Shown here: piece after piece, positions 8,954 to 17,643 of the stretch
Position numbering within the stretch: the first letter of the stretch is position 1
How the letters are laid out: each line of letters begins with the position of its first letter
Assembly: GCF_009724245.1 (NCBI RefSeq)
Contig: NZ_WNNK01000012.1
Location: 124,001 to 188,000, forward strand
Length of the DNA: 64,000 nucleotides
DNA from: Pseudomonas spelaei
GTDB taxonomy: Bacteria > Pseudomonadota > Gammaproteobacteria > Pseudomonadales > Pseudomonadaceae
Reading direction: 5' to 3'
The notes under the pieces: model-generated
The model's database searches: none
What the model was told of the DNA's origin: nothing
What the model saw: the letters and a program-made list of their open reading frames with translations, nothing else
Position numbers and translations under genes: made by a program

Positions 8954-9775
8954 ATGCGAACCATTGATCTGGCCGGCGTTTCTGTCCCTGTTATTGGCCA
9001 AGGGACCTGGCGCATGGGAGAGGACCCCCGGCAGCGGCAAGCCGAGGTTGCTGCCCTGCAGTTGGGCATCGATGAAGGCATGACCCTGATCGACACTGCT
9101 GAAATGTATGGTGAAGGCGGTGCGGAGGAGGTGGTGGGCGAGGCGATTCGTGGCCGGCGCGAGCAGGTGGTGGTCGTCAGCAAGGTCTACCCGCACAACG
9201 CCAGTCACAAAGGCATTCCTCGTGCCTGCGAAGCCAGCCTTTCCCGGCTGGGCACGGATTACATCGACCTGTATCTGCTGCACTGGCGCGGGCAGTACCC
9301 ACTTGAGGAAACCGTCGAAGCCTTCGAACGTCTGCGCGAAGCGGGCAAGATCGGGCGTTGGGGTGTTTCCAATTTCGACGTGTCAGATCTTCAAGAGCTG
9401 GCATCCCCGGCGTGTGCCACCAATCAGGTGCTCTACAACATTGAAGAGCGCGGTATCGAATTCGACTTGCTGCCCTGGTGGCAACAGCATCACTTGCCCT
9501 TGATGGCCTATTGTCCGATCGCCCAGGGCGGCGAACTGTTGTCCAGTCCCACCCTCAAGCAGATTGCCCATCGTCACGAGGTAACACCGGCCCAGGTATC
9601 GTTGGCCTGGGTCCTGCGCCAGGAGGGTGTGATTGCCATCCCCAAAGCGGTACAGCCCGAGCATGTTCGACTCAATGCCGCAGCAGCCCGGATTGTTCTT
9701 GATGAACATGACCTGGACGCCATTGACCGGGTATTCGGTGCACCGAAACGCAAGCATCCGTTGGCGATGGTCTGA
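8954..9775 (+). CDS. Aldo/keto reductase
   Basis: NADPH-dependent aldehyde/ketone reductase of 273 aa with a TIM-barrel AKR domain. The catalytic tetrad is visible: Asp47 (LIDTAEMYG), Tyr52, Lys77 (VVSKVYPHN) and His110 (LYLLHWRG). The GVSNFDVSDL motif follows, and near the C-terminus comes the cofactor-binding AIPKAVQPEHVRLNAA. ATG 8954 is preferred over GTG 8948 because GGAGG at 8944-8948 lies five bases upstream. It is transcribed away from the binding-protein gene, with a 166-bp divergent spacer. The physiological substrate is not evident. Confidence 0.92.
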   Translation: MRTIDLAGVSVPVIGQGTWRMGEDPRQRQAEVAALQLGIDEGMTLIDTAEMYGEGGAEEVVGEAIRGRREQVVVVSKVYPHNASHKGIPRACEASLSRLGTDYIDLYLLHWRGQYPLEETVEAFERLREAGKIGRWGVSNFDVSDLQELASPACATNQVLYNIEERGIEFDLLPWWQQHHLPLMAYCPIAQGGELLSSPTLKQIAHRHEVTPAQVSLAWVLRQEGVIAIPKAVQPEHVRLNAAAARIVLDEHDLDAIDRVFGAPKRKHPLAMV

Positions 9776-9780
9776 TAAAT

Positions 9781-9803
9781 CGGCATCACCTGTGGTGGTG
9801 CCG
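9781..9803. terminator. Hairpin between convergent aldo/keto reductase and hcp genes
   Basis: CGGCATCACC and GGTGGTGCCG form a 10-bp stem with one mismatch and a 3-base loop, just after the aldo/keto reductase stop and before the hcp stop on the other strand. No proper U-tract follows on either side, so termination activity is only suggested by position. Confidence 0.35.
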
Positions 9804-9821
9804 ATCCGCTTTCAATCTTGC

Positions 9822-10337
9822 TTAGCCAGCGACGGGGCTGCGCCAGTCATCGGAGCCGGAGGTGCCGGAAACTTCGTGGGTCCAGACGATTTTACGGTAA
9901 GTGAAATACACATCCTCCTGATGAGTGAAGTGGGCATTGTTCGGGTCCTGGCAGTTAGGCATCCGTGATTGGATGTCGACGATAATCGCGTCCTCCAACT
10001 CGATGGTGAAGTAATGCTCCTGAGTGCCGGCGCTGGAGGTGCGGTACCACTCCAGCCGGCATTTGACCATTTCCCCTGAGGTCAGTGCGCTGAACAGTAG
10101 TGGCGAAGACTTATCGAATACCTTGCTGACCATCAGCGGTTTGTGAACGCGCTGGCCTGTCGGCTGGCCGGACTGTGGGTCACGGGGAATGATGACCTGA
10201 TGCGCAAAAGCCTGGACCAGAATCTGGTCTTCATGGCCTTCCTGATAAATGTTGCCGACAGAGTCCTGAGTGAACGTGCCTGCGGTAATCAGACCTTGTT
10301 TGGTGCCGGTAATGGATAGATACGCGGGTGTTGGCAT
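9822..10337 (-). CDS. T6SS tube protein Hcp
   Basis: Hcp-family protein of 171 aa, which forms the hexameric rings of the T6SS inner tube and is secreted. The sequence begins MPTPAYLSITGTKQGLITAG and shows the family blocks HQVIIPRDPQSGQPTGQRVH, DKSSPLLFSAL and the C-terminal HQEDVYFTYRKIVWTHE. Length matches the Hcp2-type proteins of H2-T6SS clusters. It lies divergent from tssA, separated by 534 bp, and has its own sigma54-like promoter (10407-10423). Separate transcription is reasonable because Hcp is needed in large amounts. Confidence 0.95.
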   Translation of the reverse strand: MPTPAYLSITGTKQGLITAGTFTQDSVGNIYQEGHEDQILVQAFAHQVIIPRDPQSGQPTGQRVHKPLMVSKVFDKSSPLLFSALTSGEMVKCRLEWYRTSSAGTQEHYFTIELEDAIIVDIQSRMPNCQDPNNAHFTHQEDVYFTYRKIVWTHEVSGTSGSDDWRSPVAG

Positions 10338-10406
10338 GATTGGTTTCCTTGCCAGATAAATAGAATCGCCCCAAATGGCGATATTGCCCGGTGGGCGATG
10401 CTTGAT

Positions 10407-10423
10407 AACAAGAAGCGTGCCAA
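10407..10423 (-). promoter_or_regulatory. Candidate sigma54 (-24/-12) promoter of hcp
   Basis: On the minus strand the sequence reads TTGGCACG CTTC TTGTT. The consensus is TGGCACG-N4-TTGC(A/T), so the -24 half and the spacing match exactly; the -12 element has GT in place of GC. It lies 70 bp before the hcp start, giving an untranslated leader of roughly 55-60 nt. The cluster itself encodes a sigma54 activator (20223-21749), which supports the assignment. Confidence 0.6.
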
Positions 10424-10518
10424 TAAGTTGTGGCGTAGATAGTTAGTGGGTTTCGTGGGTGGTGGTGTTTTACGTTGATAGGTTTGCTGGGTATTTTGAG
10501 TTGTTAAGTTTGTTTGTT

Positions 10519-10617
10519 TGCGCAGTGGTGCGCAGTTAATTGCTCATTCCATTGGGTGCTTTATATTGTTTGAGAAAGAGGGAGTTGAATGGGTTTTTGT
10601 CTGTATGTAGCTGCGCA
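10519..10617. promoter_or_regulatory. Three TGCGCA hexamers upstream of the hcp promoter
   Basis: Self-complementary TGCGCA occurs at 10519-10524, 10529-10534 and 10612-10617, the first two within a direct repeat TGCGCAG TGG TGCGCAG. They sit about 100 and 190 bp upstream of the sigma54-like promoter, a usual distance for enhancer sites of sigma54 activators. Binding by the cluster's own activator is inference. Confidence 0.3.
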
Positions 10618-10871
10618 AGTTGTTGTTTGAGTCTCTGCTGAGGCAGGTATGGTGAGGGTTTTGGCTTGGGGTTGTAGTTGTTTTAAGAGCTTTCGTTATT
10701 TTCGTAGGACGTTTCTTAAGTGTGTTTCTGCCACTTGATCAACATCAAATGCATCGATAAGGTACGTGCTCTCTGTTGTGTGAAGACGGAACTTAAACAG
10801 TGTTTCGGTGCGGGCGTTAGAATTTATCGAAACTGCAGAAACTTCTTGGAAATTTAAGTGCGGCCTCTCAA

Positions 10872-12422
10872 ATGGGTTATTCAGACAAACTCTCTGATTA
10901 TTATTTGGAACTTGCTCGGTTGCCGAACTCTGAAACGAGTTTCTCAGGTGAGGATGTACGTTTTTCAGGCGAGTATGAGGCCTTGGAAAGTGAACTGAGC
11001 AAGGCGCATTCGATACATGGCCGTAGTCAGCCTGACTGGCAAAAGATTGTGGAAAAAAGCGATACCTTGTTGCGCCATGAATCCAAGGATCTGCGAATTT
11101 CTGTCTGGCTGACCTGGGCACTGTATCAGCGTGAATCCTTCCCTGGACTGCTCGCGGGATTGGGGTTGTTGCGCTACCTCTGTGAGCATCACTGGGCGGT
11201 AGTTCATCCGCGCAAATCGCGTACCCGTGGTGCGGCGTTTGCCTGGCTGGTTCCGCGTGTTGAACAGGTACTTACCCAGAGCCTGTCGCTCAAGGACCAA
11301 CGACCTCTGTTCGAGTGCATGCTCGAGCACCTGTTTCGCCTTGACCAGTTGTTGAGTGAACACCTTGGTGATGAAGCTCCCATGTTGTTGCCCATTCGCA
11401 GGCAACTGGCGGACAGGCTGCAGCAGGTCGCCGAAGGTAACCCCCGCCCTGAAGGGGTGAGTGGTGTCATTGCCCAGGTCAAGCAGGTTACCACTCAGTT
11501 GCTGTCGCCCGAACATGTCGTGGATAACGAAAAAGACGCCCGCAAGCTCCTGCGCACCTTGCAGGACAATGCTCGTCCCTTGTGTGCCTGGTGGTTACGC
11601 CAGAATGCAACTGATCTGCGTGCCCTGCGCCTGAACCGGACACTGACCTGGCTGACGGTCAGCACCCTTCCGGATTGCGACAGCGAACAGGTGACCCCCT
11701 TGCGAGGGCTCGCGCCGGATAAGCTCAAGCGTTATCAGGAGCGCTTTCAGCAGGGCTGTCATGCCGATCTTTTGCTGGAACTTGAGGTCAGCCTGACCCT
11801 CGCACCTTTCTGGTTCGATGGATTACGCATGGCCTGGGAATGCCTGCAGGCATTGCAAGCTCACTTGGCCATGACCGAGATGGAAGTGCACCTCGCCCTG
11901 CTTTTGCAACGCTTGCCAGGACTGGCCCAACTGCGATTTCACGATGGAACACCGTTTGCCGACGCGGTCACTCGCAACTGGATCAATACCCAAGTCACAC
12001 GCCACCTGCACGTACCCACACCAAAGGCCGCACTCGATACGCAGGCCGCGCCTTGGGAGAAAGCGTTGCAGGACGTCATGCCCTTGCTACGCAAGGATGG
12101 GCTCAAGGCCGCCGTCCGAGCCTTCAAGTCAGGTCTACAGACCGCCCGGGGGGATCGCACCCGGTTCCATTGGCGACTGGGTTTGGCCAGGTTGTGTGGC
12201 CTGGCGGGCAAGCACGAGCTGGCCAAAATCCAGCTGGAACAACTTGACCAAGAGCTGCAGCGCGCAGGTTTTCAGCATTGGGAGCCTGACTTGAGTCTTG
12301 AAGTGTTGCAACTGTTGTACGGCTGTTGCGATGTATTGCCGCAAAGCCATGCCGTGCGCGAGCGTAAGGAAGAAGTCCATCGCAGGCTGTGCCACTTCGA
12401 TCTTGAAGCGGTACTTGAATAG
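10872..12422 (+). CDS. T6SS baseplate/cap protein TssA
   Basis: 516-aa TssA, which helps assemble the baseplate and sheath. The N-terminus (SDKLSDYYLELARLPNSETS) belongs to the ImpA_N-type domain with the conserved FSGEYEALESEL stretch. The middle is mostly helical. The C-terminal ~120 residues (WEKALQDVMPLLRKDGLKAA onward) form a VasJ-like repeat region used in oligomerisation. It is the first gene of the plus-strand operon and ends 32 bp before tssB. No clear Shine-Dalgarno lies upstream of ATG 10872, although homology to TssA N-termini supports this start. Confidence 0.92.
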   Translation: MGYSDKLSDYYLELARLPNSETSFSGEDVRFSGEYEALESELSKAHSIHGRSQPDWQKIVEKSDTLLRHESKDLRISVWLTWALYQRESFPGLLAGLGLLRYLCEHHWAVVHPRKSRTRGAAFAWLVPRVEQVLTQSLSLKDQRPLFECMLEHLFRLDQLLSEHLGDEAPMLLPIRRQLADRLQQVAEGNPRPEGVSGVIAQVKQVTTQLLSPEHVVDNEKDARKLLRTLQDNARPLCAWWLRQNATDLRALRLNRTLTWLTVSTLPDCDSEQVTPLRGLAPDKLKRYQERFQQGCHADLLLELEVSLTLAPFWFDGLRMAWECLQALQAHLAMTEMEVHLALLLQRLPGLAQLRFHDGTPFADAVTRNWINTQVTRHLHVPTPKAALDTQAAPWEKALQDVMPLLRKDGLKAAVRAFKSGLQTARGDRTRFHWRLGLARLCGLAGKHELAKIQLEQLDQELQRAGFQHWEPDLSLEVLQLLYGCCDVLPQSHAVRERKEEVHRRLCHFDLEAVLE

Positions 12423-12454
12423 GCCCTCAAGCCACCAAAAAAAGGAGATGCATC

Positions 12455-12952
12455 ATGGCCAAAGAAGGTTCGGTAGCCCCAAAGGAACGCATCAATATCA
12501 CCTTCAAACCCGCCGTCGGTGGTGTGCAGGAGGAGGTCGAGCTGCCGTTGAAGTTGCTGGTGTTGGGGGACTTCACCCAGCGTGAGGACCTTAGCAAGCT
12601 TGAAGATCGCAAGCCCGTGAGCGTCGATAAAAACACCCTCGACGAGGTGTTGGCCAAGCAAGCGTTGAGCGTGCTCCTGAGTGTTCCCAATCGCCTTCAG
12701 GAGTCGCCCGAGATCGAAGAACTGGCCGTCCAGGTCAGGATTAACTCAATGAAGGACTTTAATCCGGCCAGTTTGGTTGAACAGATTCCCGAGCTCAAAC
12801 AACTGATGGAACTGCGTGATGCGTTGGTGGCGCTCAAGGGCCCGCTAGGCAATACGCCGAGCTTTCGCAAAGCCATTGAACACGCCTTGGCCGATGACCA
12901 GTCCCGTGCCCGGGTATTGGCTGAGCTCGGGCTGAGCAGCCCTGCTGTATGA
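12455..12952 (+). CDS. T6SS contractile sheath small subunit TssB (VipA)
   Basis: 165-aa sheath subunit that pairs with TssC to form the contractile outer sheath. The family start KEGSVAPKERINITFKPAVG is present, followed by EVELPLKLLVLGDFTQRED and the C-terminal helical block KGPLGNTPSFRKAIEHAL that contacts TssC. AAGGAG at 12442-12447 lies seven bases before the ATG. tssC follows after 27 bp. Confidence 0.96.
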   Translation: MAKEGSVAPKERINITFKPAVGGVQEEVELPLKLLVLGDFTQREDLSKLEDRKPVSVDKNTLDEVLAKQALSVLLSVPNRLQESPEIEELAVQVRINSMKDFNPASLVEQIPELKQLMELRDALVALKGPLGNTPSFRKAIEHALADDQSRARVLAELGLSSPAV

Positions 12953-12979
12953 CCTCTTCAGTAAAAGGACACTGACGCC

Positions 12980-14455
12980 ATGACCACCAGCCACAGTCCA
13001 CAACACACTGCTGTGAGTGCTGAGTACAGCATTCTCGACAGCATCATAGCCCAGACTCGCCTGAACGCTGACGATGAGGCCTATAGCATCGCCAAGCGCG
13101 GGGTATCGGCTTTTATCGAGGAACTGATCAAGCCGCAGAACAGTGGCGAACCGGTCAAGAAACGCATGGTTGACCGGATGATTGCCGAGATCGATGCAAA
13201 ACTCAGCCAGCAAATGGATGAAATTCTTCATCACCCCGACTTCCAGGCCCTCGAGTCCTCCTGGCGTGGCTTGCAGCTATTGGTTGAGCGCACCAATTTC
13301 CGGGAAAACATCAAGATCGAGCTGTTGAACGTCTCCAGGCAGGATTTGCTGGAAGACTTCGAGGACTCTGCAGAAGTCACTCAGTCCGGGCTCTACAAAC
13401 ATATCTATAGCGCCGAGTACGGCCAGTTCGGTGGTCAGCCTGTGGGCGCGATCATCGCTAACTATTTTCTGTCGTCCAACGCGCCGGACGTCAAGCTGAT
13501 GCAATACGTTTCCAGCGTGGCCTGTATGGCCCATGCGCCGTTTATAGCGGCTGCCGGGCCCGGCTTTTTCGGTTTGGAGCGGTTTACCGGCCTGCCTGAC
13601 TTGAAGGACCTGAAAGATCATTTTGAAGGCCCGCAATTTTCAAAATGGCAGGCTTTTCGGCAGAGCGAGGATGCCCGCTACGTTGGCCTGACTGTCCCGC
13701 GTTTCCTGTTGCGCACGCCTTATGATCCCCAGGACTGCCCGGTCAAGACCTTTGCCTACAAGGAAAACGTGGTCAACAGCCATGAGCACTACCTGTGGGG
13801 CAACACCGCGTATGCGTTCGCCACACGGTTAACGGACAGTTTTGTCAGGTTCCGCTGGTGCCCGAACATTATCGGGCCACAAAGTGGTGGCGCGGTGGAA
13901 GACTTGCCCCTGCATCATTTCCAGAGCATGGGTGAAATCGAAACCAAGATTCCCACCGAGGTACTGGTTTCCGATCGTCGCGAATACGAGCTGGCGCAAG
14001 AAGGCTTCATTGCCCTGACCATGCGCAAGGGCAGCGACAACGCGGCGTTTTTCTCTGCCAGCTCGGTGCAGAAGCCCAAGTTTTTCGGGATCAGCGAGGA
14101 GGGCAAGGTTGCCGAGTTGAACTACCGGCTTGGCACTCAACTGCCGTACATGATGATCGTCAACCGCCTGGCCCATTACCTGAAGGTACTGCAACGTGAA
14201 CAGTTAGGTTCATGGAAAGAGCGCACTGACCTGGAGCAAGAACTCAACAAGTGGATTCGTCAGTACGTTGCTGACCAGGACAACCCCAGCGCCGAGGTGC
14301 GTGGGCGGCGTCCGTTGCGGGCGGCGCAGATTATCGTCAGCGATGTCGAGGGCGAGCCCGGTTGGTATCGTGTCAATCTGAGTGTGCGCCCGCACTTCAA
14401 GTACATGGGGGTGAACTTCACCCTTTCCCTGGTTGGCAAGCTCGATAAAGAATGA
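12980..14455 (+). CDS. T6SS contractile sheath large subunit TssC (VipB)
   Basis: 491-aa sheath protein. The family hallmark HHPDFQALESSWRGLQLLVE lies near residue 82, with QPVGAIIANYFLSSNAPDVK and PRFLLRTPYDPQDCPVKTF downstream and a C-terminal ARPHFKYMGVNFTLSL-type ending. It forms the ClpV-recycled sheath with TssB. AAAGGA at 12964-12969 precedes the start. Its stop overlaps the tssE start as ATGA (4 bp), indicating translational coupling. Confidence 0.97.
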   Translation: MTTSHSPQHTAVSAEYSILDSIIAQTRLNADDEAYSIAKRGVSAFIEELIKPQNSGEPVKKRMVDRMIAEIDAKLSQQMDEILHHPDFQALESSWRGLQLLVERTNFRENIKIELLNVSRQDLLEDFEDSAEVTQSGLYKHIYSAEYGQFGGQPVGAIIANYFLSSNAPDVKLMQYVSSVACMAHAPFIAAAGPGFFGLERFTGLPDLKDLKDHFEGPQFSKWQAFRQSEDARYVGLTVPRFLLRTPYDPQDCPVKTFAYKENVVNSHEHYLWGNTAYAFATRLTDSFVRFRWCPNIIGPQSGGAVEDLPLHHFQSMGEIETKIPTEVLVSDRREYELAQEGFIALTMRKGSDNAAFFSASSVQKPKFFGISEEGKVAELNYRLGTQLPYMMIVNRLAHYLKVLQREQLGSWKERTDLEQELNKWIRQYVADQDNPSAEVRGRRPLRAAQIIVSDVEGEPGWYRVNLSVRPHFKYMGVNFTLSLVGKLDKE

Positions 14456-14889
14456 GCAGGAGCCAGGACGTGAGCCGATACGCCAGCCTTTTTGAACGCC
14501 TGGGGCGTGAAGTGCCCCTACCTATTGGCGGTAGTCCCGAGGCCAGCACCATGGTGTCGGTGGCCGCCCATCTGGGGAAAATGCTCAATACCCGAGCGGG
14601 CAGTGTGCAGACACTGCCTGACTACGGCCTGCCTGATCTCAACGACATGCGCCTGAGCTTGCACGAATCCTTGAGCCAGGCGCGGTCTTTGATCGAGCGT
14701 TTTATCCAGGCGTACGAGCCCCGTCTGAGCAATGCTCGAGTGACGGCGTTACCTCGGGACCAAGACCCTCTGTCCCTGTCCTTTGTCATTAGCGGTGAAC
14801 TGAACATCGACGGTGTCATGCACTCGGCTACTTTTTCCGGGAACCTGAATGGCAGTGGACGGATCGAGGTCAAGCCTGATGTCCTTTAA
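14452..14889 (+). CDS. T6SS baseplate protein TssE (gp25-like)
   Basis: 145-aa baseplate component related to phage T4 gp25. Typical features are LFERLGRE near the start, VAAHLGKMLNTRAGSVQTLP and the YGLPDL motif around residue 60, then LIERFIQAYEPRLSNARV. Translation is coupled to tssC by an ATGA overlap, and its 3' end overlaps tssF by 11 bp. Confidence 0.95.
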   Translation: MSRSQDVSRYASLFERLGREVPLPIGGSPEASTMVSVAAHLGKMLNTRAGSVQTLPDYGLPDLNDMRLSLHESLSQARSLIERFIQAYEPRLSNARVTALPRDQDPLSLSFVISGELNIDGVMHSATFSGNLNGSGRIEVKPDVL

Positions 14890-16666
14890 CCGGTACTACC
14901 AGAGTGAGCTCATTGCGTTGCGGCAGTTAGGCCGGCGCTTCTCCGAGAGTAATCCGGCTCTGGCGCCGTTTCTCGGAGAGGCCGGCCAGGATCCCGATGT
15001 GGAGCGGTTGCTCGAAGGTTTTGCGTTCTTGACCGGTCGTCTGCGGCAAAAGCTTGATGACGAGTTGCCTGAACTGAGTCATTCGCTGATGCACTTGCTC
15101 TGGCCCAACTACATGCGGCCGTTACCAGCGTTCAGCATGTTGCAGTTTGATTCTCTCAAGCACACAGGTCCTGCCGTTCGGGTGGAGCGAGACACTCCGG
15201 TAGAAAGCGCTGCTATCAATGGCGAAAACTGTCGTTTTCGGACCTGTTATGTGACCGATGTCTTGCCACTGCAATTGCGTGCACTCAGGTATTCGGTACG
15301 AGGTGAGGGCGCGCTGTTGAGTCTGTGTCTGGACATGAGTGCAGACGGTAATTTCAGTGAGCTGGAGTTCCATCAGTTACGGCTGCATCTGGCGGGGGAA
15401 CGCTATATCAGTCAGACGCTGTACCTGAGTCTGATGCGTCATTTGGACGGGATCGAGGTACTGCCTCTGGACGCTGGCGGTCTGCCGATCGTCGGTGCTG
15501 ACGGCCTGGTGGTGTCGTGGAGGTTGCCCGCCAGCCACGTGCAACCCGTGGGTTTTGCGGAGGATCAGGCGCTGATTCCCTATCCGCTGAATACCTTCCG
15601 TGGCTATCGCCACCTGCAGGAGTATTTCGCCTTTCCTGACAAGTACCTGTTTGTCGACATTGATGGTCTCGACCTGCGCACGCGTCTGCCAGGTGAAGTA
15701 CTCAAACAGGTGAGGGGGCTTGAGCTGCGCTTTGATATTCGCAAATGCAGCCTTGAACGGCAGTGCCCAACGTTGGACAACGTGAGGTTGTACTGCACCC
15801 CCATTGTCAATCTGTTCGCCCACGACGGTGTGCCCATTCGCCTGGACGGCAAGCAGGATGAATACCTGCTGCTGCCCGCCGAATACCGGCAGGGTAACTG
15901 TGGTGTGTTTTCTGTAGACAAGATCACGGGGTGGCGTCCCGGTGGTTTGGGTTACCAGAGCTATGTGGCATTCGAGTCCTTTGAACATGACCTCGGCACT
16001 CAGGAGTCGGCACCGCAGCCCAGCTACAGCATTCACCAGCGACCATCGCTGCAGCATGCAGGGCTTGATACCTATCTGAGCTTCGGCATTCATCGGGCCA
16101 ATGCCCCGGAAACCCTGTCAATTGAGATGACCTGTACCAACCACAACGTGCCAAGGCAACTGCAGGTGGGGCAGATCAACCAGCCATGTGAGCAGACGCC
16201 CGAGTTTCTGTCTTTTCGCAACATCACGGTAGCGACCTCAAGTTTCGCGCCACCCCTGGACAGCGGGTTTCTCTGGAAACTGATCAGCAACATGTCGCTC
16301 AACTACCTGTCGCTGACTCATATCGACGCATTGAAAGTGATTCTCGAAACCTACGATTTACCGCGTTATCACGATCGCCAGGCGGAGAAAGTCAGCCGTC
16401 TCAAACTCGGGGCCTTGTGTTCGATCAGCCATCAACCGGTAGACAGGTTGTATCGAGGGCTGCCATTGCGAGGCGTGCGTGTCGACCTGACTGTAGACCC
16501 CCAAGGGTTCATGGGTGACGGCGACGTGTTTGTGTTCGCCTCAGTGCTCAACGAATTTTTTGCACTTTACGCAAGCCTCAACTCGTACCACGAATTGCGA
16601 GTCACCAGCACACAAGGAGACGTGTATCTATGGCCACCTCGCATGGGCCAGCAGCCCCTGCTTTAA
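14879..16666 (+). CDS. T6SS baseplate protein TssF
   Basis: 595-aa TssF (VasA/ImpG family), which forms the baseplate wedge with TssG and TssE. The N-terminus MSFNRYYQSELIALRQLG is characteristic, followed by PFLGEAGQDPDVERLLEGFA and LPELSHSLMHLLWPNYMRPL. The C-terminus carries the family's CTNHNVPRQL and YHDRQAEKVSRLKLG blocks. ATG 14879 is chosen because this gives the canonical N-terminus; it overlaps tssE by 11 bp. The last 37 bp overlap tssG. Confidence 0.95.
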   Translation: MSFNRYYQSELIALRQLGRRFSESNPALAPFLGEAGQDPDVERLLEGFAFLTGRLRQKLDDELPELSHSLMHLLWPNYMRPLPAFSMLQFDSLKHTGPAVRVERDTPVESAAINGENCRFRTCYVTDVLPLQLRALRYSVRGEGALLSLCLDMSADGNFSELEFHQLRLHLAGERYISQTLYLSLMRHLDGIEVLPLDAGGLPIVGADGLVVSWRLPASHVQPVGFAEDQALIPYPLNTFRGYRHLQEYFAFPDKYLFVDIDGLDLRTRLPGEVLKQVRGLELRFDIRKCSLERQCPTLDNVRLYCTPIVNLFAHDGVPIRLDGKQDEYLLLPAEYRQGNCGVFSVDKITGWRPGGLGYQSYVAFESFEHDLGTQESAPQPSYSIHQRPSLQHAGLDTYLSFGIHRANAPETLSIEMTCTNHNVPRQLQVGQINQPCEQTPEFLSFRNITVATSSFAPPLDSGFLWKLISNMSLNYLSLTHIDALKVILETYDLPRYHDRQAEKVSRLKLGALCSISHQPVDRLYRGLPLRGVRVDLTVDPQGFMGDGDVFVFASVLNEFFALYASLNSYHELRVTSTQGDVYLWPPRMGQQPLL

Positions 16667-17637
16667 CCGAACTCTCCCGGCCTGTCCGTGAATACTCGCT
16701 GTTTCAGGCGGTATCGCAGATCGTCGAGCGTTTACGTGAGGCTCACCCATCCCTGGACGACGATGCGCTTTACGATCAGTTGGAGTTTCGGGCCAATCCT
16801 GACCTGGGGTTTCCTGGCAGTGATATTGAGAGTGTAGGGTTTTTTCGGGATCAAGATCGATGGCGGGTGTGCCTTCGACTCAATGTGCTTGGGCTAGTGG
16901 GAGCAGGGTCGCCGTTGCCAGCATTTTATGGTGAGCAGGCCTTGATGGAGACGACAAGTGGCAATCCAACTCGCGACTTTCTCGATGTGTTCCACCATCG
17001 CTTGCATCGATTGATGCTGCCGATCTGGTGCAAATACCGTTATCACGCACGCTTTCGAACGGGGGCCTCTGACCCTTTTTCCGAGCAGATGTTTGCGCTG
17101 ATGGGCCTGGGGGGAGAGGCCGTTCGAAGCGCCATACCGTTGAACTACAAACGCCTGTTGCCCTATCTGGGACTCCTGAGCTTACGTGCTCATTCGGCTG
17201 CGCTGATCGAGACGGTTCTGCGCTACTACTTCAAGCACGGTCAGCTGTTCGTCGAGCAGTGGGTTGAACGAACAGTGGTGATTGCCCATGAGCAACGTAA
17301 CCGCCTCGGCGTATCCAGCAGCCTATTGGGCGAGGACCTGGTTATGGGGCATCGGGTCGCTGACCGCAGTGGAAAGTTCAGGGTGCATGTCCAGGCGCTG
17401 GATTGGCAGCGCTTTCACGAATTCCTGCCCACCGGCACGGGCTACCAGTCGATGTGCGCATTGGTCAGGTTCGCCGTTCGGGACCCTTTGGAGTACGACA
17501 TGCGACTGGTACTGGCAAAGGGTGAGGCCAGGCCGCTGCACATTGGCGAACACAACATCTGTCGTTTGGGCTGGACCAGTTGGCTCGGTCACGAACGGGC
17601 TGAAGGTGCTGTCACGCTGGCCAGTAAAACTCATTAG
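16630..17637 (+). CDS. T6SS baseplate protein TssG
   Basis: 335-aa TssG (VasB/ImpH family), partner of TssF in the baseplate wedge. Features are the LFQAVSQIVERLREAHP helix, the EFRANPDLGFPGSDIESV block, FLDVFHHRLHRLMLPIWCKY, and the C-terminal GYQSMCALVRFAVRDPLEYD. The start lies inside the 3' end of tssF (37-bp overlap) in another frame. tssH follows after 6 bp. Confidence 0.94.
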   Translation: MATSHGPAAPALTELSRPVREYSLFQAVSQIVERLREAHPSLDDDALYDQLEFRANPDLGFPGSDIESVGFFRDQDRWRVCLRLNVLGLVGAGSPLPAFYGEQALMETTSGNPTRDFLDVFHHRLHRLMLPIWCKYRYHARFRTGASDPFSEQMFALMGLGGEAVRSAIPLNYKRLLPYLGLLSLRAHSAALIETVLRYYFKHGQLFVEQWVERTVVIAHEQRNRLGVSSSLLGEDLVMGHRVADRSGKFRVHVQALDWQRFHEFLPTGTGYQSMCALVRFAVRDPLEYDMRLVLAKGEARPLHIGEHNICRLGWTSWLGHERAEGAVTLASKTH

Positions 17638-17643
17638 GGACTG

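Larger units (their letters stand above)
10338..10871. other. 534-bp hcp/tssA divergent regulatory region
   Basis: This spacer between hcp (minus) and tssA (plus) is less GC-rich than the genes and strongly T/G-skewed on the plus strand. It holds a sigma54-like promoter facing hcp and three TGCGCA hexamers, listed separately. No small gene is supported; the open minus frame at 10696-11121 overlaps tssA and looks like a shadow. I did not find a convincing sigma54 or sigma70 promoter facing tssA. Confidence 0.6.

Noticed and set aside
10661..10682. TTGGCTTGGGGTTGTA as a sigma54 promoter for tssA
   Set aside because: The -24/-12 spacing is one base short and the TTGC element is missing; sigma54 promoters tolerate little spacing change.
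10846..10862. GG-N10-GC sequence (TTGGAAATTTAAGTGCG) before tssA, as a sigma54 promoter
   Set aside because: Spacing fits, but it ends about 10 bases from the tssA start codon, leaving no room for a transcript leader, and the TGGCAC half is poor.
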